A stretch of DNA of 27,744 nucleotides from Chrysochromulina tobinii (Eukaryota; Haptophyta; Prymnesiales; Chrysochromulinaceae). Shown piece by piece: positions 8,788 to 15,449 of the stretch. The notes under the pieces are model-generated. The model was not told the DNA's origin and searched no databases. It was given only the letters and a program-made list of their open reading frames with translations. The stretch's first letter is position 1; each line of letters begins with the position of its first letter. Location: the NCBI GenBank assembly GCA_001275005.1, contig JWZX01002800.1, forward strand, positions 1-27,744, in the 5' to 3' direction. The position numbers and the translations under genes were made by a program.

Positions 8788-9183
8788 TCAAGCAGGAGCT
8801 TTCGGGCCCTTCGGTTTCAATGCCGAGTTTGAAGACGACCGAGCAGGAAATGGCTGGGGCCCGAGAGCAGCTTTAGATGCAGAACGACGGTTTTCTGGTT
8901 TACCGAGAGGAGGCTTAGATTCTGCGGCCGCTAGCTTGTCGAGAAAGCTAGCATTGGGGTCCACGGCGGGCTCCACGTTCGCTGGTTCCGGCTTGCTAGA
9001 CAAGTCCATTTCCGATTGCTTGCCTGCTGCCGAAACCGCCTTCTTTGTTTTCTCCTTCTTCCCATTCCTGTCGCTTTTCTCCTTCTTGTCGCCGCTGCTT
9101 TTGGCGGCGTCCGGCTTCGCCTTCTCGGGACTTTTAGCGGGGGGCGCCTTCGTCTTCGCTTCCTTCGCGGCTTTGGGGGGCAT
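8788..9183 (-). CDS. Small Lys/Ala/Pro-rich protein of unknown function
   Basis: This frame encodes 131 residues starting MPPKAAKEAKTKAPP. The start at 9181-9183 is preferred because the upstream in-frame part (to 9273) is Arg/Ser-rich and nondescript. The first 60 residues are dense in Lys, Ala, Pro and Glu, as in histone-tail-like or nucleolar proteins. A middle segment (VDPNASFLDKLAAAESKPP) could form a short helix, and the C-terminus is Ser/Lys/Pro-rich. It is probably disordered, and no family is recognised. Third-position G/C bias is only moderate. The open frame and typical MPPK start suggest a real gene, but chance is not excluded. Confidence 0.55.
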   Translation of the reverse strand: MPPKAAKEAKTKAPPAKSPEKAKPDAAKSSGDKKEKSDRNGKKEKTKKAVSAAGKQSEMDLSSKPEPANVEPAVDPNASFLDKLAAAESKPPLGKPENRRSASKAALGPQPFPARSSSNSALKPKGPKAPA

Positions 9184-9280
9184 CCCGCGGCGTCTGCTCG
9201 ACGCGAAAAAATGCACGCAGTCGCGATGCGCTGTTCGCGGTGACTGTCCAAAAAGAGCAAACTTCTGGTTCAAAAGTCAG

Positions 9281-9319
9281 TCAAGTCAAGTCAAGTCAAG
9301 CAAGCAAGCAAGCAAGCAA
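9281..9319. repeat. Microsatellite: TCAAG x4 then CAAG repeats
   Basis: Four tandem TCAAG pentamers run directly into about five CAAG tetramers, so the repeat unit changes within one tract. It lies about 100 bp upstream of the Lys-rich small protein (minus strand). Confidence 0.95.
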
Positions 9320-9682
9320 TCCTCTCCGCCCACCCTTTCCTACTCCGTTGGCTACAGGGGTATTCGGTTGCGCTTGTTTAGGTACTTGATGTGTTGTTTC
9401 GAATAATTTGCCTGGCAAAAATGTAGCTTGGAAGCTTGCTTCTATCAGTCAGTCGGCCAGTTTCGTCGCGGTCCCCCCGCGCTCTCCACTCCGCGTCTCA
9501 AAGGACGGCTCCGCTCCCCTCGGTCAACACAACTGTACTGAGTACGGTCGCTCGCTCGGGCTACCGCAACTGACTCAATTTCGCGCTACGGTGAGGTTGG
9601 TCTCTCCCAGCACGCAGGGTAATCTCTGGAGTGCTCGCTGCCCTATATATGTACTGCCGGGCGGGATTGTGATAGGCAATCA

Positions 9683-9713
9683 GGTGGGGGGTGGGGGGAG
9701 GGGGGAGAGGGGT
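9683..9713 (+). other. G-run tract, potential G-quadruplex
   Basis: Four runs of four to six G separated by one to three bases (GGTGGGGGGTGGGGGG and onward) fit the usual G-quadruplex pattern. It lies 30-40 bp downstream of a TATATAT sequence. Confidence 0.7.
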
Positions 9714-10326
9714 TGAAAAACCTTTTCTACTCCCTCGCGGGCATGCGATTCGCGATTCGGTAGAGGGGTCCCTTCGGGGCGCTCCTTGCGCTGCTTGTTC
9801 TGGATCGGCATCTCAGGGTTGTCCATGCTGTTTGGATTTTTTACGGTCGTCACTGCTGCAATGTTCCCCTGATGTTCCCCGTGTTGTAACCGTCATCAGT
9901 CTAGTTTGACGTTCAGCAGCAGCACAAGAAGTGTCGTGCCAGCCTGTCAAGACTCATAATCGGCACTTCGACGATGGGAACTGCCCACATGTCTCAACTC
10001 GTCTCGGTGCGCAATGCCCGCACTGACTGGAAGGCTAGAGAGCAACCATGCATCCGCTGTGAGAGCATCCGTTGGTTTGCCAATCCCGTTCACCATCAGA
10101 GGCCAACGAGGCCATGAACTCATCGGACTGCGCCACTGCACGGGGCAAGGTTGGATCCCAAGTCTCATGGAGTGTGCCATCACCCGATGCCGTGCGTCAT
10201 GTGGTGGGGTCCGTGATTTTGTGGCCGGCTTCACAAGAGGTCAAGAGCATCTCTCATAGCACTGCACAGAATCTTCTTGGAGGCTTCGGGCTCGTTGAGC
10301 ACATTTGACGCGAGAAGTCCCGCACA

Positions 10327-10569
10327 TCATGACTCGTCCTCGTACCTCTGTTTGAGCGCGCGATACTTCTTGAACTGGATGATTCCAGTCATCTCGCGCA
10401 CCATGTGCCGACCATAGTTGATCGCACGGTTGATCTCAAGGCCATCGTGAAGGTTGGCACGCTTGAAAAATTCGCGCTTCGCTTTCTCGCGCACGTGACT
10501 GAGCCCGGTGGGGTAGTCACGGCCGACTGTGATTATCCGTTTGTAAAGGTCTCGGACGCGCGGGTCCAT
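10327..10569 (-). CDS. ETFRF1: LYR-motif protein, ETFRF1/LYRM5-like
   Basis: An 80-residue protein starting MDPRVRDLYKRIITVGRDYP. It has the LYR-type tripeptide (LYK) followed by GRDYPTG, and the end FKKYRALKQRYED. These features match animal LYRM5/ETFRF1 in order and length. LYR proteins of complex 1_LYR type are small three-helix mitochondrial proteins that bind acyl carrier protein. ETFRF1 strips FAD from electron-transfer flavoprotein and so damps fatty-acid oxidation. The frame continues to 10614 with an Arg-containing extension (MCATGGRAALCVLRR) that could be a targeting peptide, so the true start could be either. The gene is divergent to the TrmH-type gene with about 200 bp between starts. 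Confidence 0.85.
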   Translation of the reverse strand: MDPRVRDLYKRIITVGRDYPTGLSHVREKAKREFFKRANLHDGLEINRAINYGRHMVREMTGIIQFKKYRALKQRYEDES

Positions 10570-10772
10570 TCGTCGAAGCACACAGAGAGCCGCCCGCCCG
10601 CCCGTCGCGCACACACTCAGTGGCCACGAAACTACAATGTAAAGGACCTGTGAACAGGCACAACCTTTTCAACTGTCTAAGAAACATGAACGTGAACTCG
10701 TACAGAAACATTCGAGATCGTGAGTCTCGCCACACCCTTGGTCTCGCACACAATCGACGAGGAGCACACGCG

Positions 10773-11690
10773 ATGCTCCTCTGTTCGCTCGCTGCTTTCG
10801 CCACCGCGCTGCCAGTAAGGCGAGCGTTCACGATCACCTCACGAGCGTCCACGCGCCAAATCACGAGCGCAATCAGCCAGATGAAACGGCGAAGGCTGCT
10901 GCTGGACGAGGCAACGCCAGAGGATTGGAAGCTCGTCGCCGACACCCTTGGCAAGTTTGCAACGGGAACGCGTGTGGTCCGGCTGAACGAGGTGCTTGCG
11001 AAGCGGCGTGGGAGCCTCCACCTCGTCTTGGAAAACATCGCCGACCCTTACAACGTGGCGGCAGTCATGCGCACAGCCGAGGGCCTCGGCGTGCAGCACC
11101 TGCACCTGGTAGAGTCCGTCCCATACGGCCACACGAGCAGCGTGACGCGCCCTGTGGAGCAGCCCCAGCCAAGACGTGGCTCGATCGGCAACGTGGCCAT
11201 GGGGGCGTCGCGATGGCTGACCGTGACACGGTACCGCTCGTCGGCCGACTGCGGAGCCGCGCTGCGCCAGCTCGACCTCGCTGTCTACGCCTCTGACTGC
11301 CCACCGAGTGAAGCGGACGAGAAAGACCAGCGAAGCGAGCAGCCGCTGCGCGACCGCTTCGAGGCGGTGCCTATTGATGACCTCGACTTTCGAGCCAAGC
11401 GCGGCACCGCGCTCGTCTTCGGCAACGAGCGGCGTGGCGTGAGCCGAGCCTTTATTGAGTTCGCCGACGCGCCGTTCTACATCCCCATGGCAGGGCTAAC
11501 GCAGTCGTTCAACATCTCCGTCGCCGTCGCCATGAGTCTTTACGCCGCCATCGCCTCCGGCCAATTTCCTGAGGGCTCTCTGACCGAAGAAGATCGCTAC
11601 GAGCTGCTGGGACGATGGCTGCTGCGAGACGTCAAGGCGGCGCGTCCGCTTCTCCTCAAGGAGGCGGGGCTGGAGTTTGCGGACTTGTGA
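10773..11690 (+). CDS. TrmH/SpoU-family RNA 2'-O-ribose methyltransferase, probably organellar
   Basis: A 305-residue SPOUT-class enzyme. The three SpoU motifs are present: motif 1 LENIADPYNVAAVMRTAEGLGV (87-107; Asn and Arg conserved), motif 2 LVFGNERRGVS (214-224), and motif 3 IPMAGLTQSFNISVAVAMSLY (237-257). Motif 1 is of TrmH type, the group that methylates tRNA Gm18 with S-adenosylmethionine; the rRNA-acting TrmH relatives are not excluded. The ATG at 10773 is preferred because it starts a hydrophobic presequence (MLLCSLAAFATALPVRRAF) suited to plastid or mitochondrial import; the frame is open to 10620, with another ATG at 10686. A charged, variable insert is at about 175-195. The TGA stop is at 11688-11690. 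Confidence 0.88.
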   Translation: MLLCSLAAFATALPVRRAFTITSRASTRQITSAISQMKRRRLLLDEATPEDWKLVADTLGKFATGTRVVRLNEVLAKRRGSLHLVLENIADPYNVAAVMRTAEGLGVQHLHLVESVPYGHTSSVTRPVEQPQPRRGSIGNVAMGASRWLTVTRYRSSADCGAALRQLDLAVYASDCPPSEADEKDQRSEQPLRDRFEAVPIDDLDFRAKRGTALVFGNERRGVSRAFIEFADAPFYIPMAGLTQSFNISVAVAMSLYAAIASGQFPEGSLTEEDRYELLGRWLLRDVKAARPLLLKEAGLEFADL

Positions 11691-11896
11691 ACGAAAGTAC
11701 AAAAGATCATCTTTCTCGTGTTTTGCAAGTGCACTGAAGTGCGCGGATCCACGCGCCGTCGTGGTTCACACAGTGTATATTTTTTACACCAGGGAGCGTG
11801 GTTACTGTATCCCTTCATCTGGTCCACGATACGCACAGTGCGCGATGCCGTGCATGGCCGACGGCTGGATGACGCGCGCGGTCCGCGCCGCCGCGC

Positions 11897-12250
11897 TCAG
11901 AGCTCCTTATCGCCTTCATCATCGGCGGCGCGCAGCTCGTCGTCTGATTGCAAGATTTCATCAAAGGTCACGCGCCCATCCTTGTTGGTGTCGTACGTAT
12001 TGAAGAACTCCTCGATCTCCTCCTTCTCGGGCACCTCGTCCATCTCTAGAATCTCCTCCTTGGTGATGAAGCCGTCCTTATTCGTGTCGATACCTTCAAA
12101 CTCCTCTCGCGCCTCCTGCACCTCCTCTGCTGAATGCGGCGATGCGTCCTCCGCCAGCGGCTCCTCCGCGAGCGGCTCGGGCGCACCCACTACGAGGATC
12201 CCTTGCAACGTCAGCAAGGCGATGAAGAGCAGACCGCGGAAGCTCCGCAT
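11897..12250 (-). CDS. Small secretory-pathway EF-hand calcium-binding protein
   Basis: This frame encodes 117 residues. Residues 1-22 are a clear signal peptide (MRSFRGLLFIALLTLQGILVVG). An acidic linker follows, then two canonical EF-hand loops, DTNKDGFITKEE and DTNKDGRVTFDE, each with the D-x-N-x-D-G pattern and an acidic residue at position 12. The length and pairing fit one EF-hand lobe. The C-terminus ends DKEL, close to but not matching the accepted KDEL/HDEL receptor pattern, so ER retention is possible but unproven. Probable role: calcium buffering or sensing in the ER lumen or outside the cell. It lies divergently from the small membrane protein gene at 12531. Confidence 0.9.
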   Translation of the reverse strand: MRSFRGLLFIALLTLQGILVVGAPEPLAEEPLAEDASPHSAEEVQEAREEFEGIDTNKDGFITKEEILEMDEVPEKEEIEEFFNTYDTNKDGRVTFDEILQSDDELRAADDEGDKEL

Positions 12251-12530
12251 TCCACACTGCCTCTGTCAGCGGCAGCGAGGAGAGGACCGACGAGGCCCAC
12301 AGGACTCGTCGCGGGACCCGATCAGAAGCAACAAGGCGGCCACGTGTCCAATCCCCCCAAATTCCAGAGGCCCACAACATGCATACGTCCCACCTTTGAC
12401 ATGACTTGAAAAGTCCTCGCGGCTCGGAAATGTCCGATTTCGTCGATCTCCGAGGAATCGCAGGGTCCTGGGTCCTGGTTGGCGATGCTCAGCAACGTCG
12501 TGGCCGCGCTTCTCGCATTCCAGTTGCCCA

Positions 12531-12920
12531 TTGCGTGGCGCGCCGTCAATTTCGCGAAGCACATCGGTCCGTGCCGTCGCGAGTCCTTTCGATGTTGTCG
12601 CCGCACCTCTCCGGAAGTTTGAAGCTCCGGAAGTCGCCTCCGGCAATATCTTGTCCGATTTGCCCGTTGAGGTGACTCTTTTGTTTGGCGCTATTGTGCT
12701 CGTGGGCATCGCTGGGCTCATCAAAACCAATAGCGGCCTCGGTGGTAACGCACCAACTGTTGGTTTGGGCGAGAACCGTGTGGAGCTCATTGAGAAGGCG
12801 CGGAAGGCGCAGGAGGAGCTGGCAAATATGTCGCAGGCAGACAAGGAGAAGAAGTACTTCAAGAAGATATCAGAAGACTTGGCAAAGAAGCGGGGTGGCA
12901 GCAAGAAGAGCCGCAAGTAG
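12531..12920 (+). CDS. Small single-span membrane protein, possibly plastid-targeted (5' end unresolved)
   Basis: The supported part starts with a Ser/Arg-rich segment (RGAPSISRSTSVRAVASPF) that looks like a transit peptide. One transmembrane helix follows (LPVEVTLLFGAIVLVGIAGLIK), then a Lys/Glu-rich helical tail ending KKRGGSKKSRK. The frame is open upstream but has no ATG. A hydrophobic signal-peptide-like start (ATG 12485, MLSNVVAALLAFQLPIAW) lies one frame off and would complete a bipartite plastid signal if joined by an unseen splice or a sequence error. No family is recognised. The 5' boundary given is only the first in-frame Leu codon (TTG), not a start. Confidence 0.65.
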   Translation: MRGAPSISRSTSVRAVASPFDVVAAPLRKFEAPEVASGNILSDLPVEVTLLFGAIVLVGIAGLIKTNSGLGGNAPTVGLGENRVELIEKARKAQEELANMSQADKEKKYFKKISEDLAKKRGGSKKSRK

Positions 12921-13119
12921 AGGTGGAGCTTGCGTCGTTGGCCATGCCAGATCTGCGAGTACTGCAGACCTTCACATACCCGCCCTCGTCCATGAGCCCT
13001 AAGATAGCTCGACGTAATATGTATTCGGCATAATATGAATACGGCCATATACGGTTTGGAGAGCCATCTCAACGGTGTTGTCTACGCGCCAATATTTAAT
13101 ATCGAACCATTTTTCACAT

Positions 13120-15243
13120 TTAACGCAAACCCTTGTGCTCCTGCAAAAAGCTCTTCGTACCATGCCACTGCAAGCTGATGCCGCGCTTGCCCTTGTTTGA
13201 GGCAGCCGCGGCGCCACCACCTCCCATTGGACCGAGCGCCTTCGCCGCAGCCGCGGCATCAATGCGCCGTTGCTGCATGCCAAGCTGCAACTCGTCGAGC
13301 CCACCCACGGCGCTCAGTATGCCGGTAGGCGCGCTCATCCCGCCGTGGCACTGCATCGGCTCCCAGCATGGCGCCCATCACGACGCCCGGCCAGCCTGGC
13401 GCCGCCACCTCCCAATCGGCCAAGGACCTTGGAGAGGCGCGCGGCGGTCGAAGGACGCGGGGCGGGCCACGGGAGCGGCGAAGGCCCTCGAGGGGTGTGG
13501 AGCCGCTTGTGGAGGCTGGGGTTGCATGTGAAGCGGCTTGGGTGGGTGCGCACCGGCGGCAGCAGCGGACACGAGAGAGGCGTTCAGCTCGGCGAGCGCT
13601 CGAGAGCGGACCGTGGCCATACTCAGCGCCGCCACGCGCGTCGACTCCAGCCGCGCCTGCTCTCGCACGCTCACTGGAAGCGATGCCGCGGGGGCGCTGC
13701 TCACCACGGCGCTGCTCACCTCCTCTGCAGGAGCAGCAGCACCGCTGCTGGAGCTGCCTGCCGCCATCGCGATCGGCTCAAGACCCGGCGTCAGGACGTG
13801 CAACGTGCTGGGCACGTGCGCTGGTGGGTCCCTGGAAGGTGGCCGGCTCGGCCGCTGCAGAGCCGGCGGTGGAGGAGGATGCGGGTGCGGGTGCTGCAAG
13901 CTCCTCATCGCATCCGCCGCTTGGGGGGCGTCTGCCGCAGCTCTCCTCCTCGCGTCCTCCGCTTGCTGCCACCTATCCTCCTCTGCCTTGGCTGCCGCCG
14001 CCTTGGCGGCCTCCGCCTTGGCGGCCGCCGCCCTCTTCGACGCCACCGCCGCCTCGGCCTCTGCGATTGCCTTGGCCTGCGCCTCTGCCGCCGCCTTGGC
14101 CTCTGCCGCCGCCTTGGCCTCTGCCGCCGCCTTGGCCTCTGCAGCTGCTTTGGCCTCTGCAGCTGCCTTGGCCTCTGCCGCCGCCCTGACCGCCGCCTCG
14201 GCCTCCGCCTCCACCTTCGCCTTTGCCTCCTCCGCCTCCGCTCGTGCCTTGGCCTCAGCTTCCGCTCGTGCCTTGGCCTCCGCCTCCGCTCTGGTCTTGG
14301 CCTCAGCCTCCGCGGCCGCTTGCTCCACGCAGTTCTCGACGCTGCGCCGCCTTGCCGCCATCGCAGCGCGTGCACTCGTCCGTCGAGCTACAGCCTGCAA
14401 CTGCGTCGCCGCGGCGCGGCACGCCTGTAGCTGCCGCTTGGCACGCACGGCGCGCGCACTCGCCTGCACCCGCGCGGCCGCCCCGTGCCGCTTGGCCTCC
14501 TCCACACGCATCGAAGCCGCCAGCGCACGCGCGAGAGCGCCACGCGAGAGGCGCTGCATTGAGCGTGCGGCCTCAGCCTGACGAAGCTCGGCGAGCACGC
14601 TCTCGGCCTCTGCACGCGCGGCCTGGCTCTCCCTCAGCTGCCGCTCCCGCTCCCGCTCCCGCGCGGCGACCACCGCCACGCGCACTGAGCGGCGTGCGAG
14701 CTCACAGCGTGCCGCACACTGCAACAGCGTCGCCGCACGCTCGAGGCGGCGCTTCTCCTCATACGACCTGCTCGGCGGAGCTGCCGGCGGCGTTCTGGCG
14801 CCAAACACGCCCGCGCCGGTGTCGACGGCAGCACTGCCACTGCTTCCGGCACCCAAGGTCGTCGTCTTGCGAGGAGACCAGGCCAACTGTTCAGACGAAC
14901 GGGAGAGCAGCGTTTGAAATTGTGCGTCGCTGATCGCCTCTGAGTCGAGCATACCTGACAGCCGAGCGATCACTGAGTCGAGCCCATCGCACTGCAGCAG
15001 ATGTGTCCAAGCCTCCTCGTCGCTCAGTCTTGTGCAGCTCTGCCACAAGGCCTCATCGAGGGCGTTCAAAAAGGCGCGCTCCTCGTTCTCCTGCTCACCA
15101 AACAAGATTTCTCGGGCGCGTGCTTCGGCATCCACACGGTTCAGCCCCTCGCGCATGCCTGCTTGCACTATCGGCTCAAACTGGGCGACGGCCGGCGGCA
15201 CTGCTGGCTGCATGCTCGCCGTTGCCGCCTCCGACCCGTCCAT
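13120..15243 (-). CDS. IQ-motif and Glu-Ala-Lys helix protein (probably 2 exons)
   Basis: The start at 15241-15243 gives MDGSEAATASMQPAVPP. An acidic helical N-terminal region (about residues 20-110) precedes at least four degenerate IQ-type calmodulin-binding motifs, such as ATLLQCAARCELARR, AARVQASARAVRAKRQ and ATQLQAVARRTSARA. Next is a long regular AEAKAAAEAK helix, then a Pro/Ser/Ala-rich region. The main frame hits TGA at 13378-13380. A GT-AG intron of 75 nt (13334-13408, phase 2) would join it to a second exon ending SLQWHGTKSFLQEHKGLR at TAA 13120. That tail looks conserved. Alternatively the 78-codon frame starting at 13356 is a separate small gene. The likely role is a calmodulin- or cytoskeleton-associated scaffold, by inference only. 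Confidence 0.7.
14091..14190 (-). repeat. 18-bp coding minisatellite (EAKAAA units)
   Basis: On the minus strand, gaggccaaggcggcggca and close variants repeat about five times, encoding Glu-Ala-Lys-Ala-Ala-Ala in the IQ-motif protein. Related but less regular units extend to about 14310. Confidence 0.85.
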
Positions 15244-15449
15244 GATTTCTAACGCTCCGCGTTGTGTTGGGCGTTTTCGAGCGCGTGCGTCAGCCGCGTC
15301 GGCTTGCTGACGGGTGGCGCTGCCGCAAAATGAACCCCAATTTCCCTGGAAGCACAAGCTATAGATCAGCACGAGAGAAGAGAAATCACCTGCTCTCATA
15401 CTGTACACATCGGGTGTGTGTTCCTTCGTAAAACGCGCGCGGTGGGCGG

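Larger units (their letters stand above)
9184..10326. other. Long intergenic region with microsatellite, TATATAT and G-rich tract
   Basis: This is one of the larger gaps, over 1.1 kb. It holds a pentamer/tetramer microsatellite (9281-9319), CTATATATGTAC (9643-9654) and a strongly G-rich run (9683-9713). Positions about 10040-10310 have overlapping open frames on the plus strand (for example one ending VILWPASQEVKSISHS), which might be a decayed gene or repeat remnant. I cannot identify it and do not call a gene. Confidence 0.5.

Noticed and set aside
10014-10308. Overlapping plus-strand frames with protein-like fragments
   Set aside because: No single frame is consistently better, no start context or family match; kept only as a note in the intergenic entry.
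13019-13044. Small AT-rich inverted repeat (GTATTC / GAATAC) between two convergent genes
   Set aside because: The stem is only 6 bp in AT-rich sequence and may well be chance.
13270-14581. Long plus-strand frames over 300 codons opposite the IQ-motif gene
   Set aside because: They are antisense to Ala/Glu/Lys repeats on the minus strand. GC-rich repeats keep all frames open, and the products are Arg/Pro or Ala/Ser monotony.
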